Positions 1-5,909 are shown, numbered from the stretch's first letter. The stretch: DNA of 7,297 nt from Candidatus Micrarchaeota archaeon RBG_16_49_10 (GCA_001784635.1 MFRS01000015.1:1-7297); one strand, 5' to 3'. The notes: a model not told the origin generated them from the letters alone. Made by a program: numbers and translations.

Positions 1-285
1 ATAGTTCCCCGCTGTCGCGTTGCAGTACTCCCCTGCGCACGGTATGACCCTCTGGGTGGTCTGGGAATGGCATAAAATAGAAGTCGGCCCGCCACTCGCC
101 GTGATAGGCACTATCGGAAGCCCGTAGCTCTCCACCCAATAAATACACTCTGTGCGGTTCAAGGTGACCCAGCCGTCGTTTTCCACATCGAACCTCTGGT
201 TGCTGACTAGTATCGAGGCTAATGTGAAGCCTACCATGAGAAGCAATACAGCTATGCTGATGGGGAGTACTCTTTTCATTACCAT
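1..285 (-). CDS. N-terminal part of a secreted or membrane-anchored hypothetical protein (runs off window)
   Basis: The frame starts at ATG 285, or at a second in-frame ATG at 279, and stays open to base 1, giving 95 residues without an end. An in-frame TAG lies directly before ATG 285, so no earlier start exists. Counting from the second Met, residues 4-25 form one hydrophobic stretch after a Lys-Arg pair, as in a signal peptide or N-terminal membrane anchor. What follows looks extracellular: Cys45, Cys70, Cys81 and Cys86, and two N-glycosylation sequons (Asn41-Arg-Thr, Asn87-Ala-Thr). I do not recognise the family. It follows the rhomboid gene on the same strand by 61 bases but has its own TATA box 27 bases upstream, so it is probably made from a leaderless transcript. 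A substrate link to the rhomboid would be speculation. Confidence 0.75.
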   Translation of the reverse strand, partial: MVMKRVLPISIAVLLLMVGFTLASILVSNQRFDVENDGWVTLNRTECIYWVESYGLPIVPITASGGPTSILCHSQTTQRVIPCAGEYCNATAGNY

Positions 286-307
286 CTAGTCAAAAATAGG
301 GAAAGCA

Positions 308-316
308 ACTATAAAG
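308..316 (-). promoter_or_regulatory. TATA box for the secreted-protein gene
   Basis: On the minus strand this reads CTTTATAGT. Its centre is about 27 bases before ATG 285, the archaeal spacing for transcription beginning at the start codon. No GGTG-type ribosome site stands before the ATG, which agrees with a leaderless mRNA. Confidence 0.55.
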
Positions 317-346
317 GGCTATTTTTCTACCGGGAAGAAGCTTTTT

Positions 347-1081
347 TCATACCTCTTTGACCAGTGAGAAGCCGTAATTGTCGGCGTTTTCCACGTTTAT
401 CCTCTTCTCCTTCTTGTCCTCGTCCTTCTCGATGAACCAGAAGTAAACGAAGCCTCCAATCATGCCCCCCAGGTGGGAGATTTCAGACAGGGTACCGCTT
501 CCTAGGAACACCATCATGACCGAGAAGATGGAGTAGAAGATTATCGCCACGACGAGGTTCGGCTCGAGCTTGAAGTCGAAGAAGTAGACGAAGATGGCGA
601 GGAGGTTGAGGATGGGGATCACGATGATGGGGACCTTCTTGTCGGGCATTATGAGGGCGCCGAGCATTATGACGCCGAAGACAGCTCCCGAGGCCCCTAT
701 CGAGGCGACATTGGGCATCGATATCAGCGCGCGGAGCAGGATGTTGAAGACTATGGAGCAGAAGCCGGAGAACAGGAATACCAGCAGGAAGTTGAAGGAG
801 CCTATCCTCTCCTCGAGGAATATGCCGACAGAGAGCAGGAGGGCCATGTTTATGAGGATGTGGAGCCAGTCCGCATGCACGAGCATGTGGGTGACGAGGA
901 TGTAGGGCTTCTCAGCTATGAGGTTCGGGTAGAAGCAAAGGCTGACTATCATGTTCCTGAGCCTCTCAGGGGTGACGAAGATGGAGTTCACCATGTCCCA
1001 GGTGTTGCCGAAGCTGAAGGCGAATACCATCACGCAGGCGAGGAATATCATTATGGTGACGATGGGGACGAACTCGGCCAT
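347..1081 (-). CDS. Rhomboid family intramembrane serine protease
   Basis: A 244-residue membrane protease that cleaves transmembrane segments inside the lipid bilayer. The catalytic Ser131 lies in Gly-Ala-Ser-Gly (129-132) and the partner His203 in Ser-His-Leu-Gly-Gly (202-206). The stretch Thr64-His65 ... His69 ... His74 ... Asn78 matches the pattern around E. coli GlpG His141/His145/His150/Asn154, which includes the oxyanion-hole residues. Hydrophobic helices are near 5-25, 74-92, 97-118, 130-147, 150-169, 175-195 and 201-217. Residues 218-235 are highly charged, probably a cytosolic tail. The Ser-to-His distance is 72 residues against 53 in GlpG, because of extra hydrophobic sequence around 158-176. 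The start at ATG 1081 is firm: an upstream in-frame TGA follows only six codons without another usual start. All known catalytic residues are present, so activity is expected; the substrate is unknown. Confidence 0.93.
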   Translation of the reverse strand: MAEFVPIVTIMIFLACVMVFAFSFGNTWDMVNSIFVTPERLRNMIVSLCFYPNLIAEKPYILVTHMLVHADWLHILINMALLLSVGIFLEERIGSFNFLLVFLFSGFCSIVFNILLRALISMPNVASIGASGAVFGVIMLGALIMPDKKVPIIVIPILNLLAIFVYFFDFKLEPNLVVAIIFYSIFSVMMVFLGSGTLSEISHLGGMIGGFVYFWFIEKDEDKKEKRINVENADNYGFSLVKEV

Positions 1082-1114
1082 GAAAGATATTATGGCTATT
1101 CAGGATTATAATGA

Positions 1115-1125
1115 TTTTATATTCA
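1115..1125 (-). promoter_or_regulatory. Probable TATA box for the rhomboid gene
   Basis: An A/T-only stretch (AATATAAAA on the minus strand) sits about 35-44 bases before ATG 1081. That would place transcription about 10-15 bases before the start codon. No clear Shine-Dalgarno sequence is seen. Low certainty because the whole stretch 1090-1160 is A/T-rich. Confidence 0.35.
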
Positions 1126-1156
1126 ACCAAAGGAGTCAATTATTTTTTCCAGAAAA

Positions 1157-1585
1157 TCATCGAGGGACTGTCCGAGCTGGAATTAGGTGATTGCCAGCTC
1201 CATTCAATATAGCACCAGCTATAGCAGCAGGCACTATGTATTCCATATTGCCATGAGATGCCAAATAAGCAAGATAAGCAAAGCCACCACCCCCAACAGC
1301 AGCATTCACAGCGTCCATTACTGGACCTCTAATTGCTGGGGTAAGGATGCTGGCACCCGCACCACCTAAAAGACCAAGCAAATCATTCAGATTGCTTGTG
1401 GGTTCGGCAACTCGAACAAATGCTAATCCTGCACCGCCATAGGAAATTGCATTAATTGCCCTTCCAAAAGCCTCTAGTGGTCGAAATTGATGATGTGGTC
1501 TATAATCTTGATCAGCTTGTGGCGTAGTCCTTCTACATAGAGTCGGAGCAACATACGGTTGTGTGATAGTTGTTTTTCCGGTCAA
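1157..1585 (-). CDS. Gly/Ala-rich hypothetical membrane protein with a duplicated helical hairpin
   Basis: I do not recognise this gene. The open frame extends upstream to 1765, but a strong BRE/TATA element lies inside that extension (1638-1653), so the real start must be downstream. The best choice is TTG at 1585, preceded by GGTGGG with about six bases of spacing; this gives 142 residues. Residues 1-40 are polar with Arg, His and Gln. From about 43 the chain is made of hydrophobic Gly/Ala segments (44-60, 68-84, 92-110, 115-131). Residues 44-82 and 93-128 look like two copies of one unit: I/V-Asn-Ala, then a Gly run, then aromatic-Ala positions, then Asn-Leu/Met, then an Ala-Gly-Ala segment. 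This suggests a small pore-like, holin-like or scaffolding membrane protein, but that is inference. Composition is more A/T-rich than the flanking rhomboid gene, consistent with acquisition. The alternative ATG at 1610 gives only six codons before a stop. Confidence 0.6.
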   Translation of the reverse strand: MTGKTTITQPYVAPTLCRRTTPQADQDYRPHHQFRPLEAFGRAINAISYGGAGLAFVRVAEPTSNLNDLLGLLGGAGASILTPAIRGPVMDAVNAAVGGGGFAYLAYLASHGNMEYIVPAAIAGAILNGAGNHLIPARTVPR

Positions 1586-1618
1586 AGATTCCCACCAGCC
1601 ATAATTGTTAAATATATT

Positions 1619-1637
1619 TTTACTACTAACTAGTAAA
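1619..1637 (-). promoter_or_regulatory. Perfect 7-bp palindrome downstream of the TATA box, operator candidate
   Basis: TTTACTA, a five-base spacer, then TAGTAAA, directly abutting the TATA element and ending near the predicted transcription start (about 1615). A dimeric repressor bound here would block RNA polymerase, the usual place for archaeal repressor sites. The sequence is A/T-rich, so a chance palindrome is possible. Confidence 0.45.
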
Positions 1638-1653
1638 GTATATAAACTTTTCG
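1638..1653 (-). promoter_or_regulatory. BRE plus TATA box for the Gly-rich protein gene
   Basis: The minus strand reads CGAAAAGTTTATATAC, close to the textbook archaeal combination of a purine-rich TFB recognition element and TATA box. Predicted transcription start is about 1615, giving a leader of roughly 30 bases before TTG 1585. This is the strongest promoter match in the window and is the main reason for not using the longer upstream frame. Confidence 0.75.
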
Positions 1654-1798
1654 CCTTTTCAGCACATACATGCATCATCAAAAAACCTTTAAGCCTAGCG
1701 CATCCAAAATAAAAAACGAAGAAAGGTGTTGAAGATTGATTTGAGGGTTCCAGTCCCGACGGCAAAAACCATATAGCTCAAAGTGGCATGCAAATAAA

Positions 1799-1842
1799 AC
1801 TTTATTAATCCAAAAAGGCATTTTGATTAGAAATAACGGTGC
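1799..1842 (+). promoter_or_regulatory. TATA box and ribosome site of the MsrQ-like gene
   Basis: ACTTTATTAAT at about 1799-1808 fits a TATA box, with transcription expected near 1830. GGTG at 1839-1842 lies seven bases before ATG 1850. The frame is also open back to a TTG at 1823, but that codon lies before the predicted transcription start and lacks a ribosome site, so ATG 1850 is preferred. Confidence 0.55.
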
Positions 1843-1849
1843 ATTTGGA

Positions 1850-2425
1850 ATGGACAGCAAGCTGAAGATTCATCTGGTTGGCATCGCTTTGATTGCTTTG
1901 GTGCTTATTGTAGGCAAGCTAGTCTCGGACCCGTCCAAGCTTACTTTGACTTACGTCAGCAGCTTCGGGCTTCTGGCCTTCCTGTCCGCCATATTCGTCC
2001 TGTCAATCCCCATACTGTCCAAGGTAAGGAAGGGCGGCTTCACGGCAGCCTTGGCTGAGAACAGGAAACTGATAGCACTTTACACCCTAACTTTCGCATT
2101 AATCCACGTGTCCCTCGTCCTCAATTTCTTCTTCAAGTGGGATCTGGCTAAGGCGGCGGAAAACCCCTACAGGAGCCTTGGTGGACTGGCTTTGCTGGTT
2201 TTGGCTGCAGTCGTGCTATTCTCAATCAACAGGCTGAGCAAGGCGTTGGGGAAGAACTGGGAGAGGATATACTACCTGCTCTACGCTGTGCTGGCCCTGA
2301 TTATCGTGCACTCGTTCAAGATAGGCGCGATATTCATGAAGAGCATGGCCGCGAAGGTTGCGGTTGGAGTACTGGTGGCGCTGGTGGTTCTAGGGGCAAT
2401 CCTGTACAGAAGGATTGGGAAATGA
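1850..2425 (+). CDS. Six-helix haem-type membrane protein, MsrQ/YedZ-like (ferric reductase transmembrane superfamily)
   Basis: A 191-residue membrane protein with helices near 6-26, 32-54, 74-95, 110-127, 138-158 and 166-186. MsrQ/YedZ is the haem b subunit that passes electrons to the periplasmic methionine-sulfoxide reductase MsrP. Supporting marks are Asn71-Arg72 leading into a helix with His86, then Ser130-Lys-Ala-Leu-Gly and Trp137-Glu-Arg-Ile before a helix with His154. By spacing, His86 and His154 match E. coli His91 and His164. The family's intermediate Leu-His-Arg-Leu histidine (E. coli His151) is Tyr141 here. No MsrP-like or flavin-domain gene is in the window, so the partner is unknown; it may act with a distant subunit or move electrons to another acceptor. 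G/C content is like the synthetase, suggesting a resident gene. The family call is moderately sure, the exact role is not. Confidence 0.65.
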   Translation: MDSKLKIHLVGIALIALVLIVGKLVSDPSKLTLTYVSSFGLLAFLSAIFVLSIPILSKVRKGGFTAALAENRKLIALYTLTFALIHVSLVLNFFFKWDLAKAAENPYRSLGGLALLVLAAVVLFSINRLSKALGKNWERIYYLLYAVLALIIVHSFKIGAIFMKSMAAKVAVGVLVALVVLGAILYRRIGK

Positions 2426-2435
2426 ATAAGGTAAA

Positions 2436-2452
2436 CGGCTCACTTGCAGCCG
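2436..2452 (+). terminator. Small hairpin after the MsrQ-like gene, possible terminator element
   Basis: CGGCT and AGCCG pair perfectly around a seven-base loop, 11 bases after the stop codon, followed after nine bases by a five-T run (2462-2466). This resembles a terminator, but archaeal termination depends mainly on the T-run, and the same T-run is part of the next gene's promoter. Confidence 0.3.
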
Positions 2453-2453
2453 G

Positions 2454-2471
2454 AAGATAAGTTTTTATCTT
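2454..2471 (+). promoter_or_regulatory. TATA box of the STAS gene inside a perfect 7-bp inverted repeat
   Basis: AAGATAA, four bases, then TTATCTT. The right arm and spacer form the TATA-like GTTTTTATCTTT about 35 bases before ATG 2501, predicting a leader of about ten bases that carries GGTG (2492-2495). The repeat could be an operator covering the TATA box, or an RNA hairpin ending the upstream transcript. Confidence 0.5.
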
Positions 2472-2500
2472 TAACTGTCCTAACATAGGCAGGTGCTTCG

Positions 2501-2851
2501 ATGTCATTAACACCAAGGTTGCAAGTCAGAACCACGCAATATAATAATTATGATGTTGTTAAAGTCGTTGGTTATGTTTTCGATGATACAAAAGACCCGT
2601 TAGATTCTGCGTTAAGAGAATTGACTAATGCTGGTAGATACAGAATAGTACTCGATTTAAGTGAACTCGATTTTATGAGTGCGGCTGGCGTAAAACTTGC
2701 TCTCAATGCACAAAGAGAGTGCAAAAGACATGAAGGAGAACTAGCTATTGCAAAATGTCCCAAAAGAACATATGATGCTCTTGAAGTTGCCGGATTTATT
2801 CCTCTTTTTAGTTTCTATGAGACCGTTGAATCTGCATCAGAGAAGTTTTAG
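2501..2851 (+). CDS. Single STAS-domain protein (anti-sigma factor antagonist-like)
   Basis: A 116-residue cytosolic protein that is almost entirely one STAS domain. The central strand Arg48-Ile-Val-Leu-Asp-Leu-Ser and the following Leu-Asp-Phe-Met-Ser-Ala-Ala-Gly (56-63) are the family hallmark, then a helix (64-77) and the strand Glu80-Leu-Ala-Ile-Ala. In SpoIIAA-like proteins the motif is Asp-Ser-Ser-Gly, and the first Ser is phosphorylated by a partner kinase; here that position is Ala61, so the classic switch cannot operate. No kinase/anti-sigma gene is nearby. Start ATG 2501 has GGTG five bases before it and a TATA box at proper distance. Its A/T-rich codon use (23 G/C in 60 at 2581-2640) contrasts with both neighbours and suggests acquisition, perhaps from bacteria, where the family is most common. 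Fold assignment is firm; the role is unknown. Confidence 0.85.
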   Translation: MSLTPRLQVRTTQYNNYDVVKVVGYVFDDTKDPLDSALRELTNAGRYRIVLDLSELDFMSAAGVKLALNAQRECKRHEGELAIAKCPKRTYDALEVAGFIPLFSFYETVESASEKF

Positions 2852-2880
2852 GGGGCTTCCGCACATCTCCCCTTAAAAAA
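2846..2880. repeat. G/C-clamped inverted repeat over the STAS stop codon
   Basis: TTTTAGGGG at the end of the STAS gene can pair with CCCCTTAAAA downstream, with one bulged T and a loop of about 15 bases. On the plus strand the right side is followed by A rather than T, so it is not a usual plus-strand terminator. It may protect the mRNA end, or stop transcription coming from the opposite strand, where it is followed by a run of A on the plus strand (T on the minus). Confidence 0.35.
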
Positions 2881-2893
2881 ACAGGCCCAGTAA

Positions 2894-2901
2894 TTTATAA
2901 A
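2894..2901 (+). promoter_or_regulatory. TATA box upstream of the IleRS gene
   Basis: TTTATAAA, with transcription expected near 2923-2926. That is about 100 bases before the IleRS start, a long leader for an archaeon. A weaker A/T patch at 2986-2996 could serve a shorter leader beginning near 3015. Confidence 0.55.
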
Positions 2902-2923
2902 AGCTTGACCCCCGAATATTATT

Positions 2924-2985
2924 CTGTGAGTAGCGTGGGTGTCTGCCGGATCGCATTCTGAGAAAAGGGATTTAACTACTCACGG
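2924..2985 (+). other. 10-bp stem enclosing about 42 bases: structured leader or small RNA candidate
   Basis: CTGTGAGTAG (2924-2933) pairs with CTACTCACGG (2976-2985) through nine Watson-Crick pairs and one wobble. The stem begins exactly where the TATA box at 2894-2901 predicts transcription to start. The enclosed 42 bases have no second long helix that I can see by eye. It does not fit a tRNA (58 bases between the perfect arms and no T-arm), and I find no convincing C/D boxes or ACA box. It could be a 5' leader structure for IleRS or a separate small RNA. Confidence 0.4.
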
Positions 2986-3022
2986 CAATAAATCTTGTTA
3001 TGGTTCTGGGGGTGCCTAGCCG

Positions 3023-5890
3023 ATGATGGACGCCAAGAAGAGGGAGGAGGAGACCCTCAAGTTCTGGAAGGACAACAAGATCCCCGAGCAGGCTCTGGCG
3101 ATGAGGAAGGGTAAGCCGAAGTACTACTTCTTGGACGGCCCGCCCTACGCGACAGGCTACATCCATCTGGGCACAGCGTGGAACAAGATCCTGAAGGACG
3201 TCTACATCCGCTACAAGAGGATGAGGGGCTTCGACGTCAAGAACCAGCCAGGCTACGACACGCACGGCCTTCCAATAGAGAACAAGGTGGAGAAGAAGCT
3301 GGGATTCAAGTCGAAGGACGACATCGAGAGGCTCGGGATAGAGCAATTCAATCGAGAGTGCAGGAAGTTCGCCACAGAGTTCATAGGCGTGATGAATGAC
3401 CAGTTCTCCAACCTGGGGGTCTGGATGGACTGGGAAAGGCCCTACCTGACGCTGGAGAACTATTATATAGAGGGGGCATGGCACACCTTCAAGGTGGGCT
3501 TCGAGAAGGGCTTCCTCTACAAGGACTCCTATTCTGTCCATGTCTGCCCGCACTGCGAGACGGCTGTGGCGTACAACGAGATAGAGTATGCGAAGGCTAC
3601 GGACCCCGCGGTGTTCATAAAGTTTCCGGTCAAGGGGAAGAAGGGCGAATTCCTGCTCATCTGGACGACCACCCCATGGACGCTACCCTCGAACACCGGG
3701 ATAATGGCGAAGCCCTCCGCGGATTATGCTTATGTGAAGCGCAACGGCGAGACGCTGATAATGGCAAAGGAGCTCGTGGAGAGGGTGATGGAGAAGGGGA
3801 ACGGCGTAGCGTATGATATAACAAAAACGGTGAAGGGGAAGCAGTTAGAGGGTATGGAATATGACCACCCGCTTGCAGAGTCTTTCCCTTTCATAAAGAA
3901 GGTCAAGAATGGGCATAGGGTAGTGCTTTCGGAGCAATTTGTGACGCTTGAGGACGGTACAGGGCTTGTCCACACCGCGCCAGGGCATGGTCAGGAGGAC
4001 TACAAGGTCGGGAAGGAGAGCGGCCTGCCGATAGTCTCTCCGCTGAAGATGAATGGGACGTATGACGAGGGGTGCGGGATGTATTCGGGCAGGCTCTGCA
4101 AGGAGTGCGACGACGACATAATGGAGGAGTTCGACTCGAAGGGATTGCTATTCCAAAGGGAGAGGATAACCCACGATTACCCCAACTGCTGGAGGTGCAG
4201 CTCGCCCCTGCTCTTCATGGCCGTTCCGCAGTGGTTCTTCAAGGTCACCAAGATAAGGGACAAGCTCATAGCCGAGAACAGGAAGGTGAAATGGTATCCT
4301 GAATGGGCTGGAAAGAGGTTCCACAACTGGCTTGAGAGCCTGGGTGACTGGCCAATCTCGAGGCAGAGGTACTGGGGGATACCGCTCCCGATATGGGTGT
4401 GCGAGGAGTGCGAGGCCGTCAAGGTGATAGGCTCCTCAGACGAGCTTCCGGAGAAGCCGAAGGACATGCACAGACCCTACATAGACAATGTAATCATCAA
4501 GTGCGACTGCGGGGGGAAGATGAGGAGAATTCCTGATGTGCTTGATGTCTGGTTCGACGCCGGCTTGGCGGGATGGGCCAGCTTAGGCTACCCGAAGGAG
4601 AGGAAGGAGTTCGAGAGGCTCTGGCCTTCCGACCTGAACATCGAGGGGCCGGACCAGATAAGGGGTTGGTGGAACTCCGAGTTCATAACCAGCGTAATCA
4701 CCTTCGGCGAGAAGCCCTTCAAGAGCATACTCTTCCACGGCTTTGTCCTCGACGCGCACGGGGCGAAGATGAGCAAGAGCCTCGGGAACATAGTCGCGCC
4801 AGAGGACGTGATAGCGAAGTACGGAAGGGACGTGCTGAGGTTCTACCTGCTCTCGAGCCCGCCATGGGACGACTTCTACTTCAACTGGAAGGATGTGGAG
4901 AACATAGCGAAGATGTTCAACATCCTCAGGAATGTCTATGAGTTCGTCAGGATGTACGTTTCGGATGTGCCGGAGAGGCCGAAGGAGCTCAACGTCGAGG
5001 ACAGATGGATAATCTCGAGGCTCAATTCCGTCGCTGGCGAGTGCGCGAAGAGCCTGGACAACTTCGAGAACCACAAGGCCATAGAGGCTTTGCAGGACTT
5101 CATACTCAACGACTTTTCGAGGTGGTACATAAAGCTGGTGAGGCCCAGGACATGGCCCACCTACGAAGGGAAGGACAGGAAGGCGGCATTCTATACTCTT
5201 GTTCATGTCTCGGAGCAGCTGTTGGGTCTGATGGCTCCCCTGACGCCATTCTTCTCCGAGCAGATGTACAGGGAGGTCATAAGGGACAAGAGGAAATCCG
5301 GCCTGAAGTCGGTGCATTTCCATGACTACCCGAAGGCCGACGTGAAGGCGATAAACAAGTCCCTGGAGAGGGGGATGGAGACAGCCGACAAGCTTTCCGA
5401 GGCGATAAACTCCGCCAGGCAGCTGGCCGGGGTGAAGCTGAGGTGGCCGGTGGAGGACGTGGTGGTCGTCTCGACCGACAAGGACGTGAAGGATGCGATA
5501 AAGGATCTGGAGGGCGTGCTGAAGTTCATCTGCAACGCAAACAGGATTACACTTTCTAAAAAGGAGCCGGAGGGCGAGTACTCGCACATGGAGTTCGACG
5601 GCGGGAAGATATTCATAAGCCTCGAGGAGAGCAGGGAGCTCTACGAGGAGAGGCTGTACAGCGAGCTGAGCAGGAAGGTGCAGGAGATGAGGAAGGTTGC
5701 AAGGATGGTCGTCGAGGACAAGATAACGCTGCACCTAAGCTCATCTGAGGACTTGCTGCCTACACTGAGGACTTTCAGGGAGAGGCTTGAGACGGACGTT
5801 GGCGCCGAGAAGCTTGTCGTGGGAAAGCTGGAAGGTAAGCAGAAGGGCAAGGTGGAGTTCAAGGGGAAGATGGTGGAGATTGGCTTTTAA
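3023..5890 (+). CDS. ileS: Isoleucyl-tRNA synthetase
   Basis: Cytosolic class I synthetase that joins isoleucine to tRNA-Ile and removes mischarged valine. It has 955 residues, or 954 from the second ATG at 3026; GGGGGTG at 3008-3014 is the ribosome site. The ATP-site signature is Gly39-Pro-Pro-Tyr-Ala-Thr-Gly ... His48-Leu-Gly-Thr51, and the KMSKS loop is at 582-586. Gly77-Tyr-Asp-Thr-His-Gly-Leu-Pro-Ile-Glu identifies isoleucine rather than valine or leucine enzymes. The CP1 editing domain carries Trp214-Thr-Thr-Thr-Pro-Trp-Thr and His317-Thr-Ala-Pro-Gly-His-Gly...Asp326. Cys pairs at 175/178, 389/392, 460/463 and 494/496 are probable zinc ligands. Trp443-Pro-Ile-Ser-Arg-Gln and Asp508-Val-Trp-Phe-Asp are also conserved. 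The helical anticodon-binding domain covers about 656-770 and a DUF5915-like C-terminal domain about 785-935. It is shorter than the archaeal enzymes of a little over 1000 residues that I recall, without losing a recognised domain. G/C-rich and clearly a resident gene. Confidence 0.97.
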   Translation: MMDAKKREEETLKFWKDNKIPEQALAMRKGKPKYYFLDGPPYATGYIHLGTAWNKILKDVYIRYKRMRGFDVKNQPGYDTHGLPIENKVEKKLGFKSKDDIERLGIEQFNRECRKFATEFIGVMNDQFSNLGVWMDWERPYLTLENYYIEGAWHTFKVGFEKGFLYKDSYSVHVCPHCETAVAYNEIEYAKATDPAVFIKFPVKGKKGEFLLIWTTTPWTLPSNTGIMAKPSADYAYVKRNGETLIMAKELVERVMEKGNGVAYDITKTVKGKQLEGMEYDHPLAESFPFIKKVKNGHRVVLSEQFVTLEDGTGLVHTAPGHGQEDYKVGKESGLPIVSPLKMNGTYDEGCGMYSGRLCKECDDDIMEEFDSKGLLFQRERITHDYPNCWRCSSPLLFMAVPQWFFKVTKIRDKLIAENRKVKWYPEWAGKRFHNWLESLGDWPISRQRYWGIPLPIWVCEECEAVKVIGSSDELPEKPKDMHRPYIDNVIIKCDCGGKMRRIPDVLDVWFDAGLAGWASLGYPKERKEFERLWPSDLNIEGPDQIRGWWNSEFITSVITFGEKPFKSILFHGFVLDAHGAKMSKSLGNIVAPEDVIAKYGRDVLRFYLLSSPPWDDFYFNWKDVENIAKMFNILRNVYEFVRMYVSDVPERPKELNVEDRWIISRLNSVAGECAKSLDNFENHKAIEALQDFILNDFSRWYIKLVRPRTWPTYEGKDRKAAFYTLVHVSEQLLGLMAPLTPFFSEQMYREVIRDKRKSGLKSVHFHDYPKADVKAINKSLERGMETADKLSEAINSARQLAGVKLRWPVEDVVVVSTDKDVKDAIKDLEGVLKFICNANRITLSKKEPEGEYSHMEFDGGKIFISLEESRELYEERLYSELSRKVQEMRKVARMVVEDKITLHLSSSEDLLPTLRTFRERLETDVGAEKLVVGKLEGKQKGKVEFKGKMVEIGF

Positions 5891-5909
5891 TAATCGGCTA
5901 GATGAAAAT

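Noticed and set aside
594..1190. Several plus-strand frames opposite the rhomboid gene.
   Set aside because: They are antisense to conserved catalytic motifs of the rhomboid and are Met/Arg- or His/Glu-rich in the manner of mirror translations.
1745..1763. GGGTTCCAGTCCCGACGGC looks like the T-arm and 3' end of a tRNA, possibly an attachment-site remnant.
   Set aside because: Only three of five T-stem pairs form, the loop has C where tRNAs have a purine (position 57), the acceptor 3' strand has no partner, and no D- or anticodon arm lies upstream.
1586..1765. Upstream part of the 202-codon open frame as coding sequence.
   Set aside because: It contains a strong promoter for the downstream part, is very A/T-rich, and has no ribosome site at its first start.
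1671..1776. Tiny plus-strand frames (about 17-20 codons) in the gap before the MsrQ-like gene, one with GGTG nearby.
   Set aside because: Too short, without promoter, and no similarity I can recognise.
2924..2985. tRNA, C/D-box or H/ACA guide RNA at the IleRS leader stem.
   Set aside because: No T-arm, no proper RUGAUGA box paired with CUGA, no ACA after the stem and no second helix; only the simple stem can be supported.
2972..3553. Minus-strand open frame opposite the IleRS N-terminus.
   Set aside because: Shadow of the synthetase frame; no recognisable motif or promoter.
4583..5734. Long minus-strand open frame of 383 codons inside the IleRS gene.
   Set aside because: It is fully antisense to conserved IleRS domains, shows no domain of its own and has no promoter; long antisense frames are common opposite G/C-rich genes.
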